A stretch of DNA of 64,000 nucleotides from Erwinia sp. SLM-02 (lineage in GTDB: Bacteria > Pseudomonadota > Gammaproteobacteria > Enterobacterales > Enterobacteriaceae): contig NZ_JAQISN010000002.1 in assembly GCF_037450285.1 (NCBI RefSeq), positions 248,001 to 312,000 of the forward strand. The letters run 5' to 3'. Of the stretch, positions 34,956-44,527 are shown piece after piece. The notes under the pieces were generated by a model that was not told where the DNA came from, made no database searches, and worked only from the letters and a program-made list of their open reading frames with translations. The translations under genes were made by a program, and so were the position numbers. How positions within the stretch are numbered: position 1 is the stretch's first letter; each line of letters begins with the position of its first letter.

Positions 34956-35908
34956 TGGCAGAACGCGTCAGTGAACAGCAGCGCCAGGCGCTGAAAATGG
35001 CCGCCGGCTGGTATGCGACCTTCTGCGCCGGAGACGCCTCCGCGCAGCAGCACGCCCGCTGGCAGCAGTGGCTGCAGCAGCATGAAGATCACCGCTGGGC
35101 GTGGCAGCGCGTTGAATCGCTACAAAACCAGCTGCAAACCCTGCCGGGGCATCTCAGCTATCAGACCCTGAATCAGGCAAACCTGACCCGTCGCCGCGTG
35201 CTGAAAAGCCTGCTGGTACTGCTGGGCGTCGGCAGCGGCTGGCAGCTCTGGCAGTCACCGCTGGGCCTCAGCCTGCGGGCCGACTACAGCACCGCTACCG
35301 GCGAAATGCGCAGCGTGCGGCTGAGCGACGGGTCGCAGATGATGCTCAATACCGCCAGCGCGGTGCAGGTGGAATTTACCGGCAGCCAGCGCACGATCCA
35401 TCTGCAGCGCGGCGAAATCGCCATTACCACCGCCGCCGATGCGCAGCAAAGGCCGTTCCGGGTGGCTACCGCCGACGGCGTGCTGCGCGCGCTCGGCACC
35501 GAATTCAGCGTGCGGCTGTGGCCGGACGCCACGGAGCTGTCGGTACAGCAGCACGCGGTCGAGGTCACGCTGGCTGACGATCCGCTGCAAAAGCAGGTGG
35601 TGCAGCAGGGGCAGACGCTGCGCTTCAGCCGCAGCGGCTACGGCGAGATCGCCGCGCTGGCCGCCGACAGCAGCAGCTGGACCCGGGGCCTGCTCAGCGT
35701 CAGCAACCGTCCGCTGGGTGAGGTGATAGCCCAGGTGGCGCGCTACCGCCACGGCATGCTGATCTGCGACGACAGCGCCGCCGATCTGCGCGTCAGCGGC
35801 ACCTTCCCGCTGCAGGATACCGATCGCCTGCTGGCCGTACTGGCGCAGACGCTGCCGATAAAAATTCAGACCGTCAGCCGCTACTGGGTGAAGGTCAGCG
35901 CGGCGTAG
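34955..35908 (+). CDS. fecR: Anti-sigma/signal transducer FecR
   Basis: A 317-aa protein, the same length as E. coli FecR. The cytoplasmic N-terminus (about 1-85, with trp-rich WQQWLQQHEDHRWAWQRV) contacts FecI, a hydrophobic span follows near residues 88-105 (VLKSLLVLLGVGSG), and the periplasmic FecR domain (about 115-310) has RSVRLSDGSQMMLNTASAV and VLRALGTEFSV. It relays the citrate-occupied state of FecA to FecI. Start shares the A of the fecI stop codon. Confidence 0.94.
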   Translation: MAERVSEQQRQALKMAAGWYATFCAGDASAQQHARWQQWLQQHEDHRWAWQRVESLQNQLQTLPGHLSYQTLNQANLTRRRVLKSLLVLLGVGSGWQLWQSPLGLSLRADYSTATGEMRSVRLSDGSQMMLNTASAVQVEFTGSQRTIHLQRGEIAITTAADAQQRPFRVATADGVLRALGTEFSVRLWPDATELSVQQHAVEVTLADDPLQKQVVQQGQTLRFSRSGYGEIAALAADSSSWTRGLLSVSNRPLGEVIAQVARYRHGMLICDDSAADLRVSGTFPLQDTDRLLAVLAQTLPIKIQTVSRYWVKVSAA

Positions 35909-35917
35909 CGGAAAAAA

Positions 35918-35972
35918 ATAAAAAAAATTTCAAAATGCATTGTCCCTTTTGCTCATCTCATCCGACTCCTGA
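35918..35972 (+). promoter_or_regulatory. FecI-type promoter of fecA
   Basis: ATTGTCCCTTTT (35939-35950) and the downstream CATCCGACTCCTGAG closely resemble the E. coli fecA promoter around its TGTCCT -10 element and ATTGTCCTTTTT context. The -35 GGAAAT element is not clear here; an A/T run lies at that distance. It sits about 60 bp upstream of fecA, between fecR and fecA, as in E. coli. Confidence 0.6.
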
Positions 35973-36009
35973 GTACACAACATAAAAAATTCTCACTCTG
36001 GAGACGGTC

Positions 36010-38373
36010 ATGTCTGATTCCTGCGCCCGCATCAAGCGCGCTTTTAGCAAAACAACACCTCTGGCTTTCGCGATCCACTGCGCGCTGGCACCGCTGGCGC
36101 TGGCCACTCCCGCGCTGGTCAGCGCGGCAACCGCCCCGGCAACGGCTGACTATCAGATTGCCGCCGCCGATCTCGACCAGGCGCTGAACCAGTTCGCCGC
36201 CCGTTCCGGCATTACGCTGTCGGTCAACTCGGCGCTGACCCAGGGCAAAAAGAGCGCGGGCCTCAGCGGCAGCTACTCGCTGGACCAGGCGCTGCAAACG
36301 CTACTGAGCGGCAGCGGCCTGCAGGCAAAATCGCTGGGCAACAACGCCTATACCCTGGAGCCGGTGCCGGTCGTGGAAGGGACCGCCACGCTGACCGTGG
36401 TCGGTGACTGGCTGGGCACCGCGCGTGAAGACGATGTGTTTGAACACGCCGGGGCGCGCGACGTGCTGCGCCGCGAGGATTTTGCCCGCACCGGTGCCAC
36501 TACCATGCGTGAAGCGCTGAACCGTATTCCCGGCGTCAACGCCCCGGAAAATAACGGCACCGGCAGCCACGATATGGCGATGAACTTCGGCATTCGCGGG
36601 CTGAATCCACGCCTCGCCAGCCGCACCACCGTGCTGATGGACGGCATTCCGGTGCCGTTCGCGCCCTACGGCCAGCCGCAGCTGTCGCTGGCCCCGGTGT
36701 CGCTGGGCAATATGGACGCGGTGGATGTAGTACGCGGCGGCGGTGCCGTGCGCTACGGGCCGCAGAGCGTCGGCGGCGTGGTCAACTTTGTCACCCGCGC
36801 CATCCCGCAGGATTTCGGCATTGAAGCGGGAATGGAAGGGTTGCTGACGCCTACCTCAAGCCAGAACGACCCCAAAGGCAGCGGCAACTTTATGATTGGC
36901 GGCACCGCCGATAACGGCCTGGGCGCGGCGCTGCTTTATTCCGGGACGCGCGGCAGCGACTGGCGCGAGCACAGCTCGACCAAAATCGACGACGTGATGC
37001 TGAAAACCCGCTATGCACCAAACGAGGTCCACACCTTTACCAGCCTGCTGCAGTATTACGAAGGCCGGGCGCAGATGCCGGGCGGGCTTTCCCGCGCGGA
37101 CTACAACGCCGACCGCTTCCAGTCGACCCGTCCCTACGATGAGTTCTGGGGACGCCGTCAGCTGGCCAGCCTCGGCTATCAGTATCAGCCGGACACCCAG
37201 CACAAATTCAATATCCTGACCTTCTACACCAACACCCTGCGCAGCGGCTATCTGGACCAGGGGAAGAACATCACCCTGTCGCCGCGCGAATACTGGGTGC
37301 GCGGCGTGGAGCCGCGCTACAGCCAGAGCTTCACCCTCGCCAACACCGCGCATGAAGTGGGCGTCGGCTATCGCTACGTCAGCGAATCCACTCACGAGCT
37401 GCGCTATACCAGCCCGGCCAGCAGCGGAAGATTGCCAACCGGCAGCAGCCCGTACGATCGCGATACCCAGTCGGGCACCGAGGCGCACGCCTGGTATATT
37501 GATGACCGCGTCGATATCGGCGACTGGACCATCACCCCGGGTATGCGCTACGAGCATATCCAGTCTTATCAGAACAACTTTATCAAGGGTGAAAAGCAGG
37601 AAATCGGCTACAACGCGCCGCTGCCCGCGCTTAACGTGCTCTATCACCTGAACGATGCCTGGAACCTGTATGCCAACACCGAAGGGTCGTTCGGCACCGT
37701 GCAGTACAGCCAGATCGGTAAAGCGGTCAGCAGCGGCAGCGTCGAGCCGGAAAAAGCCCGCACCTGGGAGCTGGGCACGCGCTATGACAATCAGGTGCTG
37801 CAGGCCGAAGCGGGTCTGTTCCTGATTAACTTCAGCAACCAGTACGACTCAAACCAGGTAACCGACAGCGTCACCGCCCGCGGTAAAACCCGCCATACCG
37901 GGCTGGAAAGCAAAGTGCGCTACGATCTCGGCGATCTCTCCCCGGCGCTGGAAAATCTGTCGGTTTCCGCCAGCTATGCGTACGTCAATGCGGTGATCCG
38001 CGAGCAGGGCGACTACCACGGCAATCAGGTACCGTTCTCGCCGAAGCACAAAGGCACGCTGGGGCTGGACTACCTGACCGGAAGCTGGACTTTTAACCTC
38101 AACAGCGAGTACCAGTCTTCACAGTTCGCCGATAACGCCAACACCCGCGAGGAAAGCGCCGACGGCAGCACCGGCCGCATCCCCGGCTTTATGCTGTGGG
38201 GCGCGCGCGCCAACTACGACTTCGGACCGCAGTACGCCAACCTCAACCTGGCCGTCGGCGTGAAGAATATTTTTGACCACGAATACTTCACCCGCGCCTT
38301 TGATGACAACAACAAAGGCATCTACGCCGGTCAGCCGCGCACCGTCTATCTGCAGGGCTCCGTGAAGTTCTGA
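36010..38373 (+). CDS. fecA: TonB-dependent ferric citrate receptor FecA
   Basis: A 787-aa outer-membrane receptor. Signal peptide to about residue 36; N-terminal STN signalling domain (about 45-115) that contacts FecR, a hallmark of transducing receptors; TonB box ATLTVVGDW; plug with [20 protein letters not shown] and [15 protein letters not shown]; barrel ending [10 protein letters not shown]. coli FecA has 774 aa. It imports diferric dicitrate and triggers fec transcription. TGGAGA precedes the ATG. Confidence 0.95.
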   Translation: MSDSCARIKRAFSKTTPLAFAIHCALAPLALATPALVSAATAPATADYQIAAADLDQALNQFAARSGITLSVNSALTQGKKSAGLSGSYSLDQALQTLLSGSGLQAKSLGNNAYTLEPVPVVEGTATLTVVGDWLGTAREDDVFEHAGARDVLRREDFARTGATTMREALNRIPGVNAPENNGTGSHDMAMNFGIRGLNPRLASRTTVLMDGIPVPFAPYGQPQLSLAPVSLGNMDAVDVVRGGGAVRYGPQSVGGVVNFVTRAIPQDFGIEAGMEGLLTPTSSQNDPKGSGNFMIGGTADNGLGAALLYSGTRGSDWREHSSTKIDDVMLKTRYAPNEVHTFTSLLQYYEGRAQMPGGLSRADYNADRFQSTRPYDEFWGRRQLASLGYQYQPDTQHKFNILTFYTNTLRSGYLDQGKNITLSPREYWVRGVEPRYSQSFTLANTAHEVGVGYRYVSESTHELRYTSPASSGRLPTGSSPYDRDTQSGTEAHAWYIDDRVDIGDWTITPGMRYEHIQSYQNNFIKGEKQEIGYNAPLPALNVLYHLNDAWNLYANTEGSFGTVQYSQIGKAVSSGSVEPEKARTWELGTRYDNQVLQAEAGLFLINFSNQYDSNQVTDSVTARGKTRHTGLESKVRYDLGDLSPALENLSVSASYAYVNAVIREQGDYHGNQVPFSPKHKGTLGLDYLTGSWTFNLNSEYQSSQFADNANTREESADGSTGRIPGFMLWGARANYDFGPQYANLNLAVGVKNIFDHEYFTRAFDDNNKGIYAGQPRTVYLQGSVKF

Positions 38374-38381
38374 TGTTTCCG

Positions 38382-38405
38382 ACGGCCGGGGTAACAGCCG
38401 GCCGT
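38382..38405 (+). terminator. Hairpin between fecA and fecB
   Basis: Perfect 8-bp stem ACGGCCGG (38382-38389) and CCGGCCGT (38398-38405) with loop GGTAACAG, starting 9 bp after the fecA stop. No T tract follows. It probably limits readthrough, so that the receptor is made in larger amounts than FecBCDE, as known for E. coli. Confidence 0.6.
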
Positions 38406-38469
38406 TGTGGAGGGTATGGCGGGTGCCGGCTGGCGGCCCGCTTTGTCGTTTCTGGCAGCTGGAGAATCT

Positions 38470-39375
38470 ATGTTTACGCTTATCACTCGTTTTCTGTCCT
38501 GCGCCCTGCTGTTGGCCACCCCGGCCGCACTGGCGGTCACCGTGCAGGACAGCAACGGCACCTTTACCCTCGATCGCGCCCCGCAGCGGGTAGTGGTGCT
38601 GGAACTGTCCTTTGTTGATGCGCTGGCGGCGGTGGACGTCAGCCCGGTTGGCGTGGCGGACGATAACGATCCGCAGCGCATCCTGCCTGCGGTGCGGCAA
38701 CACCTGCAGCCGTGGAAATCGGTCGGCACCCGCGCCCAGCCGAGCCTGGAAGTGATTGCCGCGCTGAAGCCCGACCTGATTATCGCCGACAGCGCCCGCC
38801 ACGGCGGCATCCTTGGCCAGCTGAAGAGCATTGCTCCAACGCTGATGCTGAAATCCCGTAATGAAACCTGGGAAGAAAATCTGCAATCGGCGGCGATTAT
38901 CGGCAAGGTGCTGGGGAAAGATGCTGAAATGCAGCAGCGACTGGCGCTGCACCATCAGCGGATGAAGGACTTCGCCAGTCAGCTGCCCAAAGGGCTGAAG
39001 CTGGTGTTCGGCACCTCGCGCGAGCAGCAGTTTAATCTGCACAGCCGCGACAGCTACACCGGCAGCGTGCTGGCCGCGCTGGGGATGGACGTGCCGGCGT
39101 CCGCCGGGGCAAGCCCGATCGCCAGCATCAGCCTGGAACAGCTGCTGGCAATCAACCCCGACTGGCTGCTGGTGGCGCACTATCGTCAGCAGAGCATCGT
39201 GCGCGACTGGCAGCAGGATCCGCTGTGGTCGATGTTAACCGCCGCGCAGAAAAACCAGGTGGCCGAGGTGGACAGCAACGGCTGGGCGCGGATGCGCGGG
39301 CTGTTTGCCGCCGAGCAGATCGCCCGCGATCTGGTGGCGATCCTGCATCATCAGCCGGTGGCCGTGCAGCCATGA
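38470..39375 (+). CDS. fecB: Periplasmic ferric-citrate-binding protein FecB
   Basis: A 301-aa type III binding protein with a signal peptide ending ALAV near residue 21. It has DRAPQRVVVLELSFVDALAA and KPDLIIADSARHGG, plus WEENLQSAAIIGKVLG, as in FecB. The start at ATG 38470 follows GGAGAA; the frame extends further upstream but without a signal peptide. It delivers ferric citrate to FecCDE. Its stop overlaps the fecC start (ATGATG). Confidence 0.94.
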   Translation: MFTLITRFLSCALLLATPAALAVTVQDSNGTFTLDRAPQRVVVLELSFVDALAAVDVSPVGVADDNDPQRILPAVRQHLQPWKSVGTRAQPSLEVIAALKPDLIIADSARHGGILGQLKSIAPTLMLKSRNETWEENLQSAAIIGKVLGKDAEMQQRLALHHQRMKDFASQLPKGLKLVFGTSREQQFNLHSRDSYTGSVLAALGMDVPASAGASPIASISLEQLLAINPDWLLVAHYRQQSIVRDWQQDPLWSMLTAAQKNQVAEVDSNGWARMRGLFAAEQIARDLVAILHHQPVAVQP

Positions 39376-40367
39376 TGTCAGGCAGACCGCTGCTGGCCTG
39401 GGGAGTGCCGCTGCTGCTGCTGGCGCTGGCCTTCTGGCTGTCGCTGTTCAGCACGTCGGCGCTGCCGATCGGGCCGTGGCAGGCGCTCGGCGCGCTGCTG
39501 CCCGGTAAAGCCACCGCGCTGCCGCAGGCGCTGGTGTTTAATCTGCGCCTGCCGCGCAGCCTGGTTGCCATGCTGCTGGGGGCCAGCCTGGCGCTGGCGG
39601 GCGGCCTGCTGCAAACCCTGACGCGCAACCCGCTGGCCTCCCCTTCCCTGCTGGGCATCAACGCCGGTGCGGCGCTGGCGATGGTGCTGGCCAGCGCCTT
39701 CAATCCCGGCTGGATAGCCGGCTACAGCCTCGCGCTGCTGGCGGCGGCGGGCGGCGGTGTCAGCTGGGGGATGGTGATGCTGCTGGGTAAAGGCTGGCGC
39801 TCCGCGGGCGATCGCAGCCGCCTGATCCTGGCGGGGGTGGCCGTCTCCGCACTCTGCGCCGCGCTGACCCGCGCCACGCTGCTGCTGGCGGAGGATCACA
39901 CCTACGGCATTCTGCACTGGCTGGCCGGGGGCGTGTCCCACGTGCGCTGGCGCGAGCTGTGGCAGCTGCTGCCGTTCAGCGCGCTGCTGATGCCGCTGGC
40001 CTGGCTGCTGGCGGCGCGCCTGAATCTGCTGCGGCTGGGTGACGACAGCGCCCATACGCTGGGCGCCAGGCCCGGCATGCTGCGCGTGGTGGTCAATCTG
40101 CTGGTGGTGGTGCTGGTCGGCAGCTGCGTCAGCGTGGCCGGGCCGGTGGCGTTTCTCGGCCTGCTGGTACCGCATATGGCCAGCGCCTGGATTGGCCACG
40201 ATCTGCGGCGGCTGTTGCCCGCCTGTATGCTGTTCGGCGCACTGCTGATGCTGCTGGCCGATGTGATTGCGCGCTGGCTGGCGTTCCCCGCCGAGCTGCC
40301 CGCTGGCGCGGTGGTGGCGCTGATCGGTGCCCCCTGCTTTATCTGGCTGGTGCGGAGGCGCGTATGA
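39372..40367 (+). CDS. fecC: Ferric citrate ABC permease FecC
   Basis: A 331-aa FecCD-family permease with about nine hydrophobic spans; RLPRSLVAMLLGASLALAGG and RNPLASPSLLGINAGAAL are diagnostic. The exact start is ATG 39372 or ATG 39375 in the tandem ATGATG that overlaps the end of fecB. It overlaps fecD by 4 bp. Confidence 0.93.
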   Translation: MMSGRPLLAWGVPLLLLALAFWLSLFSTSALPIGPWQALGALLPGKATALPQALVFNLRLPRSLVAMLLGASLALAGGLLQTLTRNPLASPSLLGINAGAALAMVLASAFNPGWIAGYSLALLAAAGGGVSWGMVMLLGKGWRSAGDRSRLILAGVAVSALCAALTRATLLLAEDHTYGILHWLAGGVSHVRWRELWQLLPFSALLMPLAWLLAARLNLLRLGDDSAHTLGARPGMLRVVVNLLVVVLVGSCVSVAGPVAFLGLLVPHMASAWIGHDLRRLLPACMLFGALLMLLADVIARWLAFPAELPAGAVVALIGAPCFIWLVRRRV

Positions 40368-41341
40368 ACCGTTACCGGGGACGGCAACCGCTGACCGCCC
40401 TGCTGATATTGCTGGCTTTCACCCTGCTGGTGCTACCGCTGTCGCTGCGCTACGGCAGTGAAACCCTCAGTTTTAGCGCGCTGTATCAGGCGATCAACCC
40501 GACGGACAGCCACTACTTTGCCCTGATGGACTATCGCCTGCCGCGCACCCTGCTGGCGATGGGGGTGGGCGCGGCGCTGGCGGTGTCCGGCGTGCTGGTA
40601 CAGGGCGCGATCCGCAATCCGCTGGCCTCCCCGGAAATTCTTGGGGTGAATCACGCCGCCGGGCTGATGTCGATCGCCGGACTGATGCTGTTCCCGGCGC
40701 TGTCGGCGGCCTGGCTGCCGCTGCTGGCCTTTGCCGGTGCGCTGCTGGCCTTCCTGCTGCTGCGGCTGCTGGCCGGAGGTCACGCGCCTCTGCGCCTGGC
40801 GCTGCTGGGCGTGGCGCTGACCGCCTTCTACGCCAGCATCACCGACTATCTGATGCTCTCCCGCCCGCTGGAGATCAACCAGGCGCTGCTGTGGCTGACC
40901 GGCAGCCTGTGGGGGCGCGGCTGGCCCTTTGTCTGGCTGGCGCTGCCGTGGCTGGCCGTGCTGCTGCCGCTCAGCCTCTTATTGTGCCGCAGCCTCGATC
41001 TGCTGGGGCTGGGCGACGAGCAGGCTGCCACGCTCGGGGTGGATGTCCCCGTTGCGCGCCGTCGCATTCTGCTGCTGGCGCTGGCGCTGGCCGCGGTCAG
41101 CGTTGCCGTCTGCGGACCACTCAGTTTTATTGGCCTGGTTGCGCCGCATCTGACCCGGCGGCTGGTGGGCGGCCGCCACCGCTGGCTGATCCCCGCGGCC
41201 ATGCTGACCGGCGCACTGCTGCTGATGCTGGCCGACCTGCTGGCGCGCACGCTGCATCCGCCGCTGGAGCTGCCCGCCGGGGTACTGACGGCGGCGATCG
41301 GTGCGCCCTACTTTTTCTGGCTGTTAATGAGAACCCGCTAA
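40364..41341 (+). CDS. fecD: Ferric citrate ABC permease FecD
   Basis: A 325-aa partner permease. It has YRLPRTLLAMGVGAALAVSG, RNPLASPEILGVNHAAGL and, near the end, GPLSFIGLVAPHLTRRLVGG. It overlaps fecC by 4 bp and its stop (41339-41341) shares one base with the fecE ATG. Confidence 0.93.
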   Translation: MNRYRGRQPLTALLILLAFTLLVLPLSLRYGSETLSFSALYQAINPTDSHYFALMDYRLPRTLLAMGVGAALAVSGVLVQGAIRNPLASPEILGVNHAAGLMSIAGLMLFPALSAAWLPLLAFAGALLAFLLLRLLAGGHAPLRLALLGVALTAFYASITDYLMLSRPLEINQALLWLTGSLWGRGWPFVWLALPWLAVLLPLSLLLCRSLDLLGLGDEQAATLGVDVPVARRRILLLALALAAVSVAVCGPLSFIGLVAPHLTRRLVGGRHRWLIPAAMLTGALLLMLADLLARTLHPPLELPAGVLTAAIGAPYFFWLLMRTR

Positions 41342-42111
41342 TGATGCCACTATCCGTCGAAGGGCTGAGTGCCGGTTACACCAGTACGCCCATTTTGCAT
41401 AATCTTTCGCTGACGCTGCCCGCCGGGAAGATCACCGCCCTGCTTGGCCCGAACGGCTGCGGTAAGTCCACGCTGCTGCGCTGCTGTTCGCGGCTGCTGA
41501 AGCCCAAAGCCGGCAGGGTCATGCTGGGCGATGACGATCTGGCCGCGCTGAGCGCTCGCCAGCTGGGGCAGCGGCTGGCGCTGCTTCCACAGCAGCACAG
41601 CGTGCCCGAGGGGATCAGCGTGCGGGAGCTGGTGGGCTACGGGCGCAGTCCGTGGCTTAACCTGTTTGGCCGCCCGGGCGAGATCGATCGCCAGCGGGTG
41701 CAGGCGGCCATCGATGAAGTGCAGATCGGCAACCTCGCCGAAAAGCCGCTCAGCACGCTTTCCGGCGGCCAGCGGCAGCGGGCGTTCCTGGCTATGACCC
41801 TGGCGCAGGACACGCCGCTGCTGCTGCTGGACGAACCGACAACGTGGCTCGATATCAACCACCAGGTCGAGCTGTTACGGCTGCTGCGCCGCCAGCAGGA
41901 ACAGGGCAAAACCGTGGTAACGGTGCTGCACGATCTGAATCAGGCCAGCCGCTACTGCGACCATCTGGTGCTGATGATGGCCGGTCAGGTGGTCGCCAGC
42001 GGCACGCCAGAGCAGGTCATGACCCCGGAACGGCTACGGCAGGTGTTCAGTATCAATGCGCAGATTCATGCCGATCCGGTTTGCGGACGGCCAATGTGCG
42101 TGGTGGTTTAA
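41341..42111 (+). CDS. fecE: Ferric citrate ABC transporter ATPase FecE
   Basis: A 256-aa FepC-type ATPase with Walker A GPNGCGKST, signature LSGGQRQR, Walker B LLLLDEPTTWLD and H-loop VLHDLNQASR. Length matches E. coli FecE (255). It ends the fecABCDE operon; no strong terminator is seen in the 190-bp gap before the next gene, which has only a weak CCCTTG/CAAGGG pairing. Confidence 0.94.
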   Translation: MMPLSVEGLSAGYTSTPILHNLSLTLPAGKITALLGPNGCGKSTLLRCCSRLLKPKAGRVMLGDDDLAALSARQLGQRLALLPQQHSVPEGISVRELVGYGRSPWLNLFGRPGEIDRQRVQAAIDEVQIGNLAEKPLSTLSGGQRQRAFLAMTLAQDTPLLLLDEPTTWLDINHQVELLRLLRRQQEQGKTVVTVLHDLNQASRYCDHLVLMMAGQVVASGTPEQVMTPERLRQVFSINAQIHADPVCGRPMCVVV

Positions 42112-42304
42112 TTGACCAATTTGCCTGGATAACTGGCACTTTCCGGAAACCCCCTTCCTCTGAAACCCTTGATACCACGATAACTGACATATTCACGACG
42201 TTATCCAAGGGTTTATCTTTGCCAAAAATGGTCAATGAGGTAATGTTTGCTATCTCAAGATCGGTGGTTTCCTGGGACTACAACGCGTCTATCCTGGAAG
42301 GTCA

Positions 42305-44434
42305 ATGAAAAACAAACACAGCACGGTTGCCAATTTGCGCCGGGAGTTCACGCGTAATGTTATCGCGCCAGTGGTGGCGGTGGTGCTGTTTTCTCTGCTG
42401 GGGTGTGGGCTTACCGCCTGGTGGGTCACGGCACAGAGCAATAATAAGGCGCTGGAAAAACAGCAGCAGGTGATCAAAAACCTGCTGGCCCAGCATCTTG
42501 AAGAGTTCAGCCAGCAGCATCGCAACCTGCTGCGGGAAGCGCAGCCGGTTTCACTGCTGCTGCAGTCCGATGCCGCCGCCCCGTGGCTGTTCCGGCTGAT
42601 TGGCGATGATGAGGTCTATCTGGTGGACCCCCACCAGCGCCCGCTGGCTGCCTGGCTGTCGGACGCCCCGGCTCCCGTTGAACGCTACCATGAGATAGCC
42701 CAGGCGCTGGCTCCGAACCTGCATGCCTCGAACGTGCTGACCAGCGATTTTATCCGCCTGCGCGAGCGGGTGGCCGAAGTGGCCGTTGCCAGCCTGCCCG
42801 GCGACGATCGCGGCTATCAGCTGGTGTTTATCCGCTACCTGCGCAGCAGCTTTGTTGATTTTTTAACCCATCGCGGCGTGGTGACCAACTTCAGCTTCAG
42901 CCCCAGCCAGCCGGACCAGCCAAACAGCGCCGGCTTTCTGCTGACCTCGCACCAGGGAACGCCGGTCAGCGACGTCTCGTGGGAACCGATGCGCCCCGGC
43001 AGCCAGATGCTGCTGTTTACCGGCCCGCTGATTGCGCTGGCGGTGCTCAGTATTGCCCTGATGTGCCTGGTGATGACCCGCCGCCTGTGGCACTCCTCGC
43101 TGAATCTGACCCGCTCGATGCAGAAGCTGGCCGCCAGCGAAGCCCGCGCCAGGCATATTGCGCTGCACGATATTTTAACCGGCCTGCCTAACCGTAAATG
43201 GATTGAGCAGCAGCTTAATCATCGCCTCAGCATGCTGACGGTCGATCGGGATAATCTTGCCCTGCTGCTGCTGGATCTCGACCACTTTAAGATCGTCAAC
43301 GACACCTACGGCCACCACACTGGCGATGAGCTGCTGATGGAGGTCAGTAAACGCCTGTCCAGCCTGCTGCCGATCAAAGATTCTATTGGCCGACTGGGCG
43401 GCGATGAATTTGTCATCATGATGGGGAACGTCACGGATGAGCATCAGGTAGACCAGCTGTGCCAGCAGATTATCGCCTGCCTCTCTCAGCCGATGCAGCT
43501 GAACGGCAACGCGCTGTGGATCGGCGTGAGCATCGGCGTGGCGCTGGCGCCGCTCGACAGTACCGAACGGCTGGAGCTGATGCGTAAGGCGGATATCTCC
43601 CTTTACGCCGCCAAGGCCGAAGGCGGCGGACAGTACCGGCTGTTTATTCCCGCGATGGATGAAGCCCTGCAAAAGCGCCAGCGGCTGGCGCAGCAGCTGC
43701 GCCTCGCGCTGGAGAACGACAGCGGGCTGACCCAGCTGTACCAGCCGATTGTTGATATCAGCGGGAAAAAACCGGTCGCCGTCGAAGCGCTGCTGCGCTG
43801 GCATCATCCCAAACTGGGTGCCATTTCGCCGGCCGATTTCATTCCGCTGGCGGAAGAAACTGGCCTGATCATTCCTCTCGGCGACTGGGTCGTTGAGAAG
43901 GCCTGTCAGATGGCCACCACCTGCCCGCGGCTGATCGTGGCCATTAACGTTTCGCCGCTGCAGTTCCTGGCCGACAACTTTATCAGTACCCTGATGGACA
44001 CGGTGGCGCGCCACTGTATCGATCCCCGTCAGATCGAGCTGGAGATTACCGAAGGCGTGCTGCTGGAGGATAAAGAGCGCGCTTTACAGAACATCAATAC
44101 CCTGCGTGAAGCCGGATTCAGTATCGCGCTGGACGATTTTGGCACCGGCTATTCCAGCCTCAGCTATCTGATTCAGTTCCCGGTCGATACCATCAAGATC
44201 GACCAGACCTTTACCCAGTCGCTGGGCGTGCGCGATAACTCGGCGACCATCGTCGAATCGGTGATCACCCTCGGCCACAGCCTGGGGATCACCGTGACGG
44301 CGGAAGGGGTGGAAACCGACGCCCAGCGCATGATGCTGGAAGCCGCCGGCTGCGATCTGCTGCAGGGCTTTTTATTCAGCAGGCCGCTGACGGCGGACCA
44401 GCTGCACGCCCTGCTGGATGAACAGCGCCCGTAG
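42305..44434 (+). CDS. Membrane GGDEF-EAL cyclic-di-GMP protein
   Basis: A 709-aa protein with an N-terminal anchor (about residues 18-40), a periplasmic region (about 45-235) of unknown type, a second hydrophobic span (about 238-260), a GGDEF domain with an intact GGDEF at about 365-369, and an EAL domain with EAL at about 494-496 plus DDFGTGYSSLSYL and AEGVET. The inhibitory RxxD site five residues before GGDEF is not present (PIKD), so product inhibition may be absent. Both domains look catalytically competent, so net activity cannot be predicted. Confidence 0.92.
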   Translation: MKNKHSTVANLRREFTRNVIAPVVAVVLFSLLGCGLTAWWVTAQSNNKALEKQQQVIKNLLAQHLEEFSQQHRNLLREAQPVSLLLQSDAAAPWLFRLIGDDEVYLVDPHQRPLAAWLSDAPAPVERYHEIAQALAPNLHASNVLTSDFIRLRERVAEVAVASLPGDDRGYQLVFIRYLRSSFVDFLTHRGVVTNFSFSPSQPDQPNSAGFLLTSHQGTPVSDVSWEPMRPGSQMLLFTGPLIALAVLSIALMCLVMTRRLWHSSLNLTRSMQKLAASEARARHIALHDILTGLPNRKWIEQQLNHRLSMLTVDRDNLALLLLDLDHFKIVNDTYGHHTGDELLMEVSKRLSSLLPIKDSIGRLGGDEFVIMMGNVTDEHQVDQLCQQIIACLSQPMQLNGNALWIGVSIGVALAPLDSTERLELMRKADISLYAAKAEGGGQYRLFIPAMDEALQKRQRLAQQLRLALENDSGLTQLYQPIVDISGKKPVAVEALLRWHHPKLGAISPADFIPLAEETGLIIPLGDWVVEKACQMATTCPRLIVAINVSPLQFLADNFISTLMDTVARHCIDPRQIELEITEGVLLEDKERALQNINTLREAGFSIALDDFGTGYSSLSYLIQFPVDTIKIDQTFTQSLGVRDNSATIVESVITLGHSLGITVTAEGVETDAQRMMLEAAGCDLLQGFLFSRPLTADQLHALLDEQRP

Positions 44435-44527
44435 AGAGCTGAACGTTGCTTTTATCCAGCCCGACTGCACAAATGTGGCATAGAGCCATAATGCTTGCGC
44501 AAGCGTCCAGGATGCGGGTGGCTTCAG

